DNA from: Campylobacter lanienae NCTC 13004
GTDB taxonomy: Bacteria; Campylobacterota; Campylobacteria; Campylobacterales; Campylobacteraceae
NCBI RefSeq assembly: GCF_002139935.1
Contig: NZ_CP015578.1
Coordinates: 1,530,555-1,594,554, forward strand
Direction of reading: 5' to 3'
Length of the DNA stretch: 64,000 nucleotides
The position numbers and the translations under genes were made by a program. Each line of letters opens with the position of its first letter. Position 1 is the first letter of the stretch. The notes beneath the pieces were generated by a model. The model did no database searches and was not told the origin of the DNA. It saw only the letters and a program-made list of their open reading frames with translations. Below are positions 1 through 7,208 of this stretch, one piece after another.

Positions 1-367
1 AAAATTTGCCATTTGCTACTTTTTCATTTAGAGCAAATTCAAGCGCTAATCTTTTTTGTTTTTTATTAACTTTTTGATTATAATTTCTATTATTTTTAGG
101 ACCAAATGCCACAGCACCGCCAACCCAAACATTTGTTCTAGTTGAACCAGCTCTTGCGCCACCACGGCCTTTTTGACGCCAAGGTTTTTTACCGCCACCA
201 CTTACATCTGAGCGACCTTTTGTGTGGGCTGAGTTTGCTCTCATACTAGCAAGGTAGCTTTTGACATAGAGATATAAATTGTGCGAATTTACTTCAGCGT
301 AACTAGCTGGAAGTTCTAATTCACTTGTTTTTTCAAATTTATCATTTAAAACTGCTATTTTACTCAT
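1..367 (-). CDS. rplD: 50S ribosomal protein L4, partial
   Basis: The reading frame runs off the left edge of the window, so only the N-terminal ~122 residues are present. It starts [13 protein letters not shown] and carries the basic, glycine-rich loop typical of L4 ([18 protein letters not shown]), which reaches into the peptide exit tunnel in known ribosomes. Its ATG overlaps the rplC stop as ATGA, so the two are probably translationally coupled. The order rpsJ-rplC-rplD is the usual start of the bacterial S10 operon. Identity is secure; the C-terminus is not visible. Confidence 0.97.
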   Translation of the reverse strand, partial: MSKIAVLNDKFEKTSELELPASYAEVNSHNLYLYVKSYLASMRANSAHTKGRSDVSGGGKKPWRQKGRGGARAGSTRTNVWVGGAVAFGPKNNRNYNQKVNKKQKRLALEFALNEKVANGKF

Positions 368-942
368 TTAACTATCCTTACTCTACCCATCGCACCATTA
401 AATCCTGGAACTGAGCCTTTTAATACTAAAATTCCATTAGCACTATCAAAGCTTACAACTTCGTTTTTAACGGTAGTTTTTTCATTACCATAGTGTCCGG
501 CCATCTTTCTACCTGGTTGGACACGGCCTGGCCATTCGCAGTTACCTATAGAACCTGGTCTGCGGTGAAATCTCGAACCATGACTCGCAGGACCACCTGA
601 AAATCCATGTCTTTTTATAACACCTTGGAAGCCTCTACCTTTTGTATTAAAGCTAACTTTTAAAACTTTTGCTTCATTTAGTGGAGTAGTATCTAAATCC
701 CCAGCTTCGCTATTTGCTACGCTTAGAGTCGCAAATTGGTTAAATTCACTACTTAAACCATATTTTTTTTGCTGACCTTTTATGGCTTTGTTATTTGCTT
801 TTGTGTGTGCATAAGCTACGATAGCTCTGCTATTTTCGCCTACTTCGCATACTTTAGCTGGTAAAAGTCTAAGCAATGTAACAGGAGTGCTTGGGTTTGA
901 GATAGTTCTGCTCATACCTATTTTTTCTACGATATATTCCAT
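364..942 (-). CDS. rplC: 50S ribosomal protein L3
   Basis: About 192 residues beginning [13 protein letters not shown]. The family signature around residues 100-140 is clear ([19 protein letters not shown] and RRPGSIGN), the part of L3 that approaches the peptidyl transferase centre. Two adjacent ATG codons are available (945 and 942). The second lies about 7 bases after an AGGA ribosome binding site and gives the N-terminus usual for the genus, so it was chosen. The gene is second in the S10 operon, 18 bases after rpsJ and overlapping rplD by four bases. Confidence 0.96.
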   Translation of the reverse strand: MEYIVEKIGMSRTISNPSTPVTLLRLLPAKVCEVGENSRAIVAYAHTKANNKAIKGQQKKYGLSSEFNQFATLSVANSEAGDLDTTPLNEAKVLKVSFNTKGRGFQGVIKRHGFSGGPASHGSRFHRRPGSIGNCEWPGRVQPGRKMAGHYGNEKTTVKNEVVSFDSANGILVLKGSVPGFNGAMGRVRIVK

Positions 943-960
943 CATCTCTTCCTTTTATGC

Positions 961-1272
961 TTACTTGCCCATAGCGCGAACTTCGACATTAACTTCTGGA
1001 GCTAAGTCAAGCTTTGTTAGGCTATCAACTGTATCAGGCGTAGCTGCTACGATATCTAGCATACGAGCGTGAATTCTCATCTCAAATTGCTCACGAGAAT
1101 CTTTATTTACATGTGGAGATTTTAACACTGTGTAGCGTTTAATCTTTGTAGGCATAGGTACTGGCCCACGAACATCGGCACCAGTGCGTTTGACAGCTTC
1201 TACGATGGCTGCAACTGTGCGGTCTAGAACTCTGTGGTCATAAGCTTTTAGCTTAAGCCTAATTCTTTCCAT
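961..1272 (-). CDS. rpsJ: 30S ribosomal protein S10
   Basis: A 103-residue protein of normal S10 length, beginning [17 protein letters not shown] and containing the conserved block [21 protein letters not shown]10 is a small-subunit protein that also acts as NusE in transcription antitermination. It is the first gene of the S10 operon, with an AAAGGAAAAAAT ribosome binding site before the ATG and a TATAAT promoter box about 120 bases upstream. Confidence 0.98.
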   Translation of the reverse strand: MERIRLKLKAYDHRVLDRTVAAIVEAVKRTGADVRGPVPMPTKIKRYTVLKSPHVNKDSREQFEMRIHARMLDIVAATPDTVDSLTKLDLAPEVNVEVRAMGK

Positions 1273-1394
1273 ATTTTTTCCTTTAAAAATAACTTATCGC
1301 TAACTTGCGACCTTTTGATATAATGCTCTTGTAGAGGCTTATAAACAGAATCAAGCATACAAGCAAAGCTTACGCTTCTCATCAAAAGACGCGA

Positions 1395-1400
1395 ATTATA
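1395..1400 (-). promoter_or_regulatory. Probable -10 box of the S10 operon
   Basis: The minus strand reads TTTTGGGTATAATTCGCG here: a perfect TATAAT preceded by a T/G-rich stretch, as in Campylobacter housekeeping promoters, which lack a strong -35. It sits ~120 bases before rpsJ, leaving a long leader. A 62-bp sequence that is duplicated elsewhere begins 17 bases further upstream. Confidence 0.6.
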
Positions 1401-1416
1401 CCCAAAATAAGTTTTA

Positions 1417-1478
1417 AAATCAAATTTTAAGGCTGTTTTGTTAAATTTTATCATATTTTTTTCCTTTTTATAAGGAAT
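1417..1478. repeat. 62-bp direct repeat, copy A (upstream of S10 promoter)
   Basis: This stretch recurs at 3779-3840 in the same orientation with only two substitutions by eye. It lies directly upstream of the S10 operon promoter. The two copies bracket ~2.3 kb of unusual, partly decayed sequence. It contains an ATG with a ribosome binding site on the minus strand, but the short frame it opens is not convincing as a gene. Confidence 0.85.
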
Positions 1479-1641
1479 ATTTTAAATATTAGAATGAAAT
1501 TTAAATTTAGATAATCTATAGCATTATGTTATTATTACTAAAAGATTGTAAAGCTAATTAAGTAATTTTTATATAACATTAAATTTATCTAATTTACAAT
1601 CAAATTTTAGATATAATTAACATAAATTAAAAAGGTAATTA

Positions 1642-2149
1642 ATGAAAATATATCAAAATCGCTCGCAACTACTTGAGCAATTAAATCAAATTTGTATTCA
1701 AACATTAAAAGAAAAACCACGACTAATAGTAGCACTAACTGGGCTATGTGGTAGTGGCAAAAGCACACTTGGCAAGACAATTCGCAAAAAAGGCTTTGGT
1801 AACTTTGCCCCGTACCAAATCGCCGTCATAGATGATAATGTGATGAGCTTAAACCTATTTATTGTGCGCCCTAAAATTCGCAATACCCCTCCCTCAACAC
1901 AATCTAAAATATAATTTAAAACCATTTACAAAATTTCTACCTTCATATGTCAAAATAATTTTTTATATCTGTGCAAATCCAGTAAGAATAAACTTTGCTG
2001 ATGTAGTGATAATCCTTAAAATCGATAAGCAAAGACGCCAAAAACAGCTAGAACAAAGAGAGAGCGATGCAGAGCTAATAAAATCCTAATGAACGGAAAA
2101 ATAAATATCGATACACCTTTTACACACGGACTTTGTTTGGTGGAGTAGC
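1642..2149 (+). pseudogene. P-loop kinase-like protein, frameshifted copy
   Basis: The first 90 codons (MKIYQNRSQLLEQLNQIC...) are highly similar to the intact gene at 30457, including the Walker A motif GLCGSGKST and the block YQIAVIDDNVMSLNLF. At ~1880-1905 the frame breaks; homology continues one frame over (NLKPFTKFLPSYVK, FADVVIILKID, QRESDAELIKS) to 2089, and then in another frame to ~2149. The break falls where the intact paralogue has a run of ten C; here the run has eroded to ACCCCTCCCTC. At least two frameshifts make a functional product unlikely. The substrate of this family is unknown to me. Confidence 0.85.
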
Positions 2150-2254
2150 TTTAAATTCTATGATTTAACTAAATTTAAAAATTTTTTCCGTTGTGGGTTT
2201 TGCAAATATAAGGCGTGATAGTGTAAATTTAAAAGTAACGCTTTTTTTAAAAAG

Positions 2255-2576
2255 ATTGCCACGCTCGTTTCGTCTGCTCACAATGATGGCTATTTTGAAT
2301 TTGTCGCAAGAGATTGCCACGACTTGCATTTGCAAGTCTCGCAATAACGAACGATTATCACGCACCAAATTCGGTCATTGCGAGATGAGTAGCATAAAAG
2401 GCAAACGATAGCTATCTATCGTTTGCCGACGCTACGAAACATAAAAGCGAAGCTACCTTGAAGTAGCGACGAAGCAATCTTATTAAATAAATTCAGAATT
2501 GCCAAATTTTGAATTTTATAAAAAGCATTATTCGCAAAAGATTGCCACGACTTCCTGGCGTAAGGCTCGCAATGAC
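2255..2576. repeat. Cluster of ATTGCCACG...CGCAATGAC palindromic repeats
   Basis: Three to four related elements occur at 2255-2289, 2313-2345, about 2373-2478 and 2541-2576. Each starts AGATTGCCACG or its complement and ends CGCAATGA or similar. The 2313-2345 copy holds a perfect inverted repeat (GACTTGCA tt TGCAAGTC) nested in ATTGC/GCAAT. They resemble the short interspersed palindromes scattered in many bacterial genomes; no function is implied. Confidence 0.65.
2400..2427. repeat. Perfect 11-bp stem hairpin
   Basis: GGCAAACGATA and TATCGTTTGCC form a perfect 11-bp stem around a 6-base loop, nested in the repeat cluster. No T-run follows on either strand, so a terminator role is not supported. 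Confidence 0.6.
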
Positions 2577-2600
2577 AACGCTCCAATGATAAATTTAAGG

Positions 2601-3092
2601 CTAACGAATTAATTTTAATATATTACCATCATTCATAGAATAATTTTTAATTGTATCAGATATTAATTTACCTAATAAAAAGCCATCTAAAGGTACTCCA
2701 TCTCCAAGGCACCCATCTCCCTTTCTATAATGATAATCCCATATAATAGCATTTAAATAAAACAAAATATCATCTTTATGAAAATAACTTTCGATACGCG
2801 GAAGTATAATTTTTACCATTTTAGCGAATTTGTATCTATTTATCGCACGACATTCTGCATAAAATTTTTCCCTCCGTTTTTCTGCGGATTTAGAAAATCC
2901 TTCCCTCAGTTCTTCTGTGAATGTAGGTGGCAATTGCGAGCGAGCAAATAATTCTTCGTGAAATTTTATATATTCTTGTATATAAAATTCAATATCATCA
3001 TCTACTTTTTGTGTAAAAGACCAAGCTTTTCCCAATTTAAACATTGCTATAAGAATAAAAATAGCAAAAACGATACCCCAAAAAATTCCCAT
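2601..3092 (-). CDS. Hypothetical protein with N-terminal membrane anchor
   Basis: A 163-residue protein I do not recognise. Residues ~3-22 (IFWGIVFAIFILIAMFKLG) form one hydrophobic membrane segment; the rest is charged, aromatic-rich and probably cytoplasmic, with a lysine/arginine-rich helix at ~70-85. The start has a good GGAG ribosome binding site. It follows a 46-residue membrane protein by 12 bases on the same strand, so the pair is likely co-transcribed. The setting, between decayed repeats inside the 62-bp direct repeat, suggests an acquired module. Confidence 0.7.
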   Translation of the reverse strand: MGIFWGIVFAIFILIAMFKLGKAWSFTQKVDDDIEFYIQEYIKFHEELFARSQLPPTFTEELREGFSKSAEKRREKFYAECRAINRYKFAKMVKIILPRIESYFHKDDILFYLNAIIWDYHYRKGDGCLGDGVPLDGFLLGKLISDTIKNYSMNDGNILKLIR

Positions 3093-3104
3093 AATTACTC
3101 CTTT

Positions 3105-3245
3105 TTATGAAACTAACCAAATAATGCCTAGCATAATGGTTACTAAAATAGTCAATGCAGAAAAATCTTTGCTTGTAGATCGTAGGTAATCATTATTAAC
3201 AACCATAAATGACACGATTAAAGAAATCAAAAAAGCCCAGCCCAT
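3105..3245 (-). CDS. Small two-helix membrane protein (46 aa)
   Basis: This short frame starts MGWAFLISLIVSFMVV and ends LVTIMLGIIWLVS: two hydrophobic segments joined by a short polar linker (NNDYLRSTSKDF). It starts at ATG 3245 after a weak AAGAG site and stops 12 bases before the 163-residue membrane protein gene. The layout suggests a two-gene operon. No function can be assigned; similar pairs can be toxin-like or envelope proteins, but nothing here decides that. Confidence 0.5.
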   Translation of the reverse strand: MGWAFLISLIVSFMVVNNDYLRSTSKDFSALTILVTIMLGIIWLVS

Positions 3246-3283
3246 ATTCGCTCTTTTTATATAAAATTTTCGTTATTGTATTC

Positions 3284-3305
3284 AAAAAAAAAAAAAAAAA
3301 AAAAA
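3284..3305. repeat. Run of 22 A
   Basis: An uninterrupted run of 22 A (T on the coding strand of the downstream membrane-protein pair), about 38 bases before the 46-codon gene. Tracts this long slip easily, and assembly of their exact length is unreliable. It may lie in or near the promoter of the pair. Confidence 0.9.
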
Positions 3306-3396
3306 TAGCTTAAATATAATTATTTAATGATTAAAAATTATAATAATAAAGTAATTTAATGTAAATTTTTAACGCACTTTGCAATAAATATTAAAT

Positions 3397-3624
3397 TCAA
3401 GAGATAATATAACTACTCTTGCCGTATTTAATAAGCTTTCCGGTTTTAATAAGTTTATTAAATACAGTCGATACACTCTGTCTTTGTGCACCTAAAAGAT
3501 TAGATAGCGTAGCAATAGAAAATGGAATTTGAACTATCTTTTTATCACGCACCATCATATGCTGCTCATCAGCTAAACTATGTAAAAACTTACAATCCAA
3601 CTTTCTAAGCTTCCAAATACTATA
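3397..3624 (-). pseudogene. Crp/Fnr-type regulator, C-terminal HTH fragment
   Basis: The open frame encodes only a winged-helix DNA-binding domain (IPFSIATLSNLLGAQRQSVS, VFNKLIKTGKLIKYGKSSYII) with the preceding LRKLDCKFLHSLAD linker, the usual C-terminal third of Crp/Fnr regulators. A TGA stops the frame at 3625-3627 and no ATG start with a ribosome binding site is present, so the cyclic-nucleotide-like sensor domain is missing. It is most simply a relic. Confidence 0.7.
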
Positions 3625-3675
3625 TCAGCGACGATCTAGCGTGTCATTATCGTGGTGCGAATAAATGAATTTACC

Positions 3676-3703
3676 AAATGGCAATTTATACAAATTGCCA
3701 TTT
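3676..3703. terminator. 12-bp perfect hairpin
   Basis: AAATGGCAATTT and AAATTGCCATTT form a perfect stem around a 4-base loop. It stands between the regulator fragment and the second 62-bp repeat, with no intact gene ending at it, so it may be a leftover terminator. The rest of 3625-3934 holds no gene I can support. Confidence 0.45.
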
Positions 3704-3778
3704 ATCCTAAAATTCAGTTGATTACAGCGCTTCTTTGTGAGTGATCCTCTATAAATGGGGGATTGCTTTTAATCTTGA

Positions 3779-3840
3779 AATCAAATTTTAAGGCTATTTT
3801 GTTAAATTTTATCATATTTTTTTCCTTTTTATCAGGAATA
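3779..3840. repeat. 62-bp direct repeat, copy B
   Basis: Second copy of the sequence at 1417-1478 (60 of 62 identical by eye). Here it is not attached to a ribosomal promoter; downstream it leads to the phase-variable methyltransferase. It marks the right edge of a 2.3-kb variable segment. Confidence 0.85.
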
Positions 3841-3934
3841 AATTTAATATATCCTATCTCTAATTTATACAATTAACTATTTTTTGTTATAATCCTAAGA
3901 TAGACTAGGTCTAAATTTAATATAAAGGATTTTT

Positions 3935-4625
3935 ATGGATAACTCTTTGGAGGCTTACACGCAAAAATATGACAAAGAGGGTTATGGATTACAATATCCT
4001 GATGGTCATGTTATTAGGTTTTATGAGAGAATTCTTAAATTCCAACTTCACAAAACTAGCGGAAATTTGCTAGATTTTGGTTGCGGTAATGGAATTCACT
4101 CAAAATATTTTAAAAATATTACTGGGGGGGGGTATAGAGCCTTATGGCGTTGATATTGTGCCTAGTTTAAGAAAAATTTGGGACAATGATAAAACACTAA
4201 ATCCGCAAAACTTCCATATAATAGAGCCAAATTCAAGCATAAAAGGTCTATTTAATGTCAAAATGGATTTTATATTTGCTAATCAAAGCTTATATTATCT
4301 TACGAATTCTAGCTTCAAAAATACAATTAATGAATTTTATGATATGTGTAATGATGGTGCGATAATCTTTGCTACGATGATGAGCGATAAGGGTTATAGC
4401 CAGTATAAACGGGGCGAAGTTATGCCAAATGGACTTCGTGAAGTCAAAGATTGCCCGACAGGTAGGATCAAAGGCTCTTCATACATTAGATACACTCATA
4501 GCATTGAGGAGTTAAAAGAGAATTTTAAACCATTTAAGCCGCTATTTTGGGGTGATTATGAGCTTATGAATTTACACAATTACGAAGGTAGCGTGGAGCA
4601 TTATATCTATATAGGTCAGAAATAA
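3935..4625 (+). pseudogene. Phase-variable SAM-dependent methyltransferase, OFF as read
   Basis: Two overlapping frames form one class I methyltransferase split at nine G residues (4124-4132). The first frame gives the N-terminus and the SAM-binding motif I (LLDFGCGNGIHSKYF), then stops just past the tract. The second continues with IEPYGVDIVPSL, the motif IV-like MDFIFANQSLYYL and a normal C-terminus. With eight or eleven G the frames fuse into ~229 residues. Start ATG 3935 follows AAAGGAT. In Campylobacter such G-tract methyltransferases often modify capsule or lipooligosaccharide sugars; the substrate here is not known and no glycan genes are adjacent. It is probably a switchable gene rather than a dead one. 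Confidence 0.85.
4124..4132 (+). repeat. G9 slippage tract in methyltransferase
   Basis: Nine consecutive G inside the methyltransferase coding region. As read, the frame runs ACT GGG GGG GGG TAT and stops 18 bases later at TGA. Loss of one G restores the frame. Confidence 0.9.
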
Positions 4626-4860
4626 TCGCTATTTAATAATAGTTGAATTCGCTAATTACACAATATTTGCTATATTTATGATTTTAAGGGTTGTAAATAT
4701 AGCAATTTTTATATTTCATTTTAAAATAAATTTATAACAATATCCAACTAAATTGCCTATAAAATGGGGAATTATCCAAATTTAATTGATAAAGATTATA
4801 AATTTCACACTAATTTAACAAATCAAATTTATAATCAAAGATTAAATTTCAGGAGCAAAT

Positions 4861-5961
4861 ATGTTATTTAAAAAGAAAAAGTGGATCTTTAATCTCCACT
4901 TAATAGTCGCTATAATGGCGGTTATACCACTATTTATAGTATGTATCACTGGAGCTATGCTCTCATATGATAAGGCTATAGCAAGAGCTATAAATGCTGT
5001 TATTACTCATAACGCCGATGAGATATCTAAGCCCGATTTTGCCGATGTAATAAGCAAATTTAAATCTCAAAATCCTTCGCTTAATATCTCTAGCATATCA
5101 TATGAAAACTCAAATTCATACTACACCATCTACACCAATCAAAATGGCAAAAATATCGGCTATCTAACCAGCAAAGATGGAGCGATAATAAGCGGTGATA
5201 ATGGGACTTTATTTATGCGTACTATACGCTCACTACATAGATGGCTGCTATTTAATGAATTTGATAATGTCGCTATCGGCAAACAGATTGTAGCATTGAG
5301 TGCTATTGGGTTTGTAATCCTTGTTTTAAGCGGAATTTATATCTATTTACCAGCTTTGAAGCATAATTTTATAAAAGCCCTTAGTATTAGTTTAAAAGCT
5401 AAAAAATTAATGATAGCTTATAAGACTCACACCGCACTTGGGGTGATATTTGCTATTGTCTTTTTGACAATGAGCGTTACGGGGCTATTTTGGTCATATA
5501 GTGTCGTTCAAAAGGCGTTTGCTTGGGCCTATGGTGTAGAGATCCAAAACAGACCAAAAGGAGGCAATAAAAGCACGCCCCAAATCATAGAAAATAGCTT
5601 TGATATCATAGAGTTACAAACTGCCCTAAAAGCTATGGAATCAAATTTAAATAGCTTTGATACCATCTCAATTACACAAAATAGAGCCAAACACTATACA
5701 TTTAATATCAAAAACGCAAATGACCAATCATCGATCACGATCAATACAGATAACCCAAATTCACAGATTAAATCCAACACAGCACAAAGCAAAAATCTAG
5801 CTAGAAAAGTTCTAGATATACACTCTGGTAGGGTTTTTGGCTTTATAGGTGAGTTTGTATTTTGTGTTGTCTCTTTTATGGGAGCTGTGTTGGCGGTGCT
5901 TGGCTTTGTGCTGACTTATAATAGGCTTAAACCTAAAATTCACAAAAAGCCAAAAATATAA
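4861..5961 (+). CDS. PepSY-associated membrane protein
   Basis: A 366-residue protein with four hydrophobic segments (about 12-34, 143-165, 190-215 and 335-360) and a large soluble domain between the first two, the architecture of the PepSY_TM family. Histidines before or within helices (FNLHL, SLHRWLLFNE, YKTHTALG, DIHSGRVFG) match the pattern in family members thought to act as heme-binding ferric or siderophore reductases in the inner membrane. The ATG follows an AGGAG site. It is a single-gene unit ended by a strong hairpin. Iron-linked function and Fur control are plausible, but I could not identify a convincing Fur box. Confidence 0.75.
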   Translation: MLFKKKKWIFNLHLIVAIMAVIPLFIVCITGAMLSYDKAIARAINAVITHNADEISKPDFADVISKFKSQNPSLNISSISYENSNSYYTIYTNQNGKNIGYLTSKDGAIISGDNGTLFMRTIRSLHRWLLFNEFDNVAIGKQIVALSAIGFVILVLSGIYIYLPALKHNFIKALSISLKAKKLMIAYKTHTALGVIFAIVFLTMSVTGLFWSYSVVQKAFAWAYGVEIQNRPKGGNKSTPQIIENSFDIIELQTALKAMESNLNSFDTISITQNRAKHYTFNIKNANDQSSITINTDNPNSQIKSNTAQSKNLARKVLDIHSGRVFGFIGEFVFCVVSFMGAVLAVLGFVLTYNRLKPKIHKKPKI

Positions 5962-5982
5962 ATTTTAAATAGTATAAAAAGG

Positions 5983-6010
5983 TCAAACTCTAAATAAATT
6001 TAGAGTTTGA
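5983..6010. terminator. Bidirectional terminator hairpin
   Basis: TCAAACTCTAAA and TTTAGAGTTTGA form a perfect 12-bp stem with a 4-base loop between the convergent PepSY-TM and sodB genes. Confidence 0.8.
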
Positions 6011-6018
6011 TTATTAGA

Positions 6019-6678
6019 TTAATGTCCGCAACCGCATCCGCCGCCGCAGCAACCAGATGCTACAGGGTGAAGCTCATCTATGTAGAATTTCACAGATTTT
6101 ATCCCCTCTTTTTTCGCCCATTCGTAAGCTGCGCTTACAAAATCCCAATTGATATTTTCATAGAATTTCTCCAAATACGCCGGGCGAGCATTGCGACTAT
6201 CTATATAATATGCGTGCTCCCATACATCAACTACTAGAAGTGGTACTAATCCATCAGTTACCGGTGTAGCTGCGTTTGAGGTGTTTTTGATCTCTAGTTT
6301 GCTTGTGTTTGGGTTATAAACTAGCCAAGTCCAGCCAGAGCCAAATAGAGTTGTAGCTGAGCTTATAAATTCAGCTTTAAAGTCTTTAAAATCGCTTTTT
6401 AAAGCCGCTTCAAGCTCGCTGCTTTTATCGCTTTTTTTCGCTATACAATCCCAGTAAAAATCGTGATTATACACTTGCGCAGCGTTGTTAAATAATCCGC
6501 CTTGTGAGCTTACAAGCACATCATATAAACTAGCATTAGCTAGTTCGCTATCTTTTGTTAGATTGTTGTAGTTATTTACATATGTTTGGTGGTGTTTGCC
6601 GTGGTGATAATCACAGGCTTCTTTACTCACTACTGCGTTGGAATTTGGGTCAAATGGTAGGTTTCTTAACTCTAGCAT
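6019..6678 (-). CDS. sodB: Iron superoxide dismutase
   Basis: A 219-residue Fe/Mn-type superoxide dismutase that removes superoxide in the cytoplasm. Metal-ligand regions are present: HHGKHHQTYVNN near the N-terminus, NHDFYWDC in the middle, and DVWEHAYYID towards the C-terminus; FGSGWTWLVY is the family core. The last ~12 residues are an added tail of Cys, Gly and His (GCCGGGCGCGH) beyond the normal fold, which looks like a metal-binding extension. The gene has a strong AAAGGAGA site and a GCTATAAT box upstream. It converges with the PepSY-TM gene and shares its terminator. Confidence 0.95.
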   Translation of the reverse strand: MLELRNLPFDPNSNAVVSKEACDYHHGKHHQTYVNNYNNLTKDSELANASLYDVLVSSQGGLFNNAAQVYNHDFYWDCIAKKSDKSSELEAALKSDFKDFKAEFISSATTLFGSGWTWLVYNPNTSKLEIKNTSNAATPVTDGLVPLLVVDVWEHAYYIDSRNARPAYLEKFYENINWDFVSAAYEWAKKEGIKSVKFYIDELHPVASGCCGGGCGCGH

Positions 6679-6731
6679 ATTTTCTCCTTTGATTAAATTT
6701 GAGATTTGAAATTATAGCCTAAAATATTAAA

Positions 6732-6750
6732 TAAGAGTATAAAACTCTTA
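6732..6750. promoter_or_regulatory. Inverted repeat upstream of sodB
   Basis: TAAGAGT-ataaa-ACTCTTA is a 7-bp inverted repeat ~55-70 bases before sodB, just upstream of its TATAAT-like box. It could be an operator for a redox or iron regulator such as PerR or Fur, but it does not match a consensus I can verify. Confidence 0.3.
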
Positions 6751-7168
6751 AACAAATTTATAAATTTAAAAAATCGTGCTATCACCTAAATACCAAGCAA
6801 ATTCAGAGCATTAAAAATGAGATTTAATTTTTATTTTGACTTCACAAAGCCCCACAAGCGTGGCAGCCTATTTTTACTTCGCACGGCAAAAAGCCCGCCG
6901 TTTGCGATAAAATTTTCGCAATAGCAAAATGACCTTAAATGATTATTTTGCGGCAAAATTTGGGATAATTAACCTTAGAAGGCTATTACAGGAGGTTAGG
7001 GGTTGTTAAAAAAAAAAGGGGGGGGTTGTGTTGCTATTATTCGTAGCGTAGCTACCAAAGTGCTAATGCTTACTTAAAAAAGAATTTATCTAAAATTTTA
7101 AATTCACAAAATCACTTTTATTAAATTTAAAAATAAATTTACAAAAATAAATCCATCTTTTAAATAAG
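6751..7168. other. Non-coding gap with degenerate sequence
   Basis: No supportable gene. The stretch is locally G+C-richer, holds fragments such as a cysteine-containing frame (GCHACGAL) without a start, and contains an A10G8 double homopolymer at 7008-7025. It may be remains of a lost gene or of dispersed repeats. Confidence 0.5.
7008..7025. repeat. A10-G8 double homopolymer
   Basis: Ten A followed directly by eight G. It lies ~180 bases downstream of the short autotransporter's stop and in no recognisable frame. G8 is in the range that switches in Campylobacter, but no gene can be tied to it. Confidence 0.85.
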
Positions 7169-7199
7169 CCAAATAGCAAAGATGGTATTTGCTATTTGG
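7169..7199 (-). terminator. Terminator of the short autotransporter
   Basis: CCAAATAGCAAA and TTTGCTATTTGG form a perfect 12-bp stem with a 7-base loop directly after the autotransporter stop, followed on the minus strand by a T-rich stretch. Confidence 0.75.
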
Positions 7200-7208
7200 T
7201 AAATTCAA

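Larger units (their letters stand above)
2150..2600. other. Non-coding stretch with decayed palindromic repeats
   Basis: I see no supportable gene between the kinase relic and the 163-residue gene. The sequence is locally more G+C-rich than its surroundings and is made of variants of an ATTGCCACGA...TCGCAATGAC palindrome and a perfect hairpin at 2400-2427. Confidence 0.6.

Noticed and set aside
1248..1454. A 68-codon frame upstream of rpsJ (MIKFNKTALKFDF...)
   Set aside because: It overlaps the S10 promoter and the rpsJ start, has no recognisable family, and its N-terminal part is only the translated 62-bp repeat.
2255..2576. CRISPR-like or attC integron sites
   Set aside because: Copies are few, divergent and irregularly spaced, and no cas or integron integrase gene is nearby.
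4740..4860. Fur box before the PepSY-TM gene
   Set aside because: Only loose AT-rich resemblance (GATAAAGATTATAAATT); not enough to call an operator.
6838..6960. Small cysteine-containing gene (GCHACGAL frame)
   Set aside because: No start codon with a ribosome binding site and short broken frames on all sides; at best a remnant.
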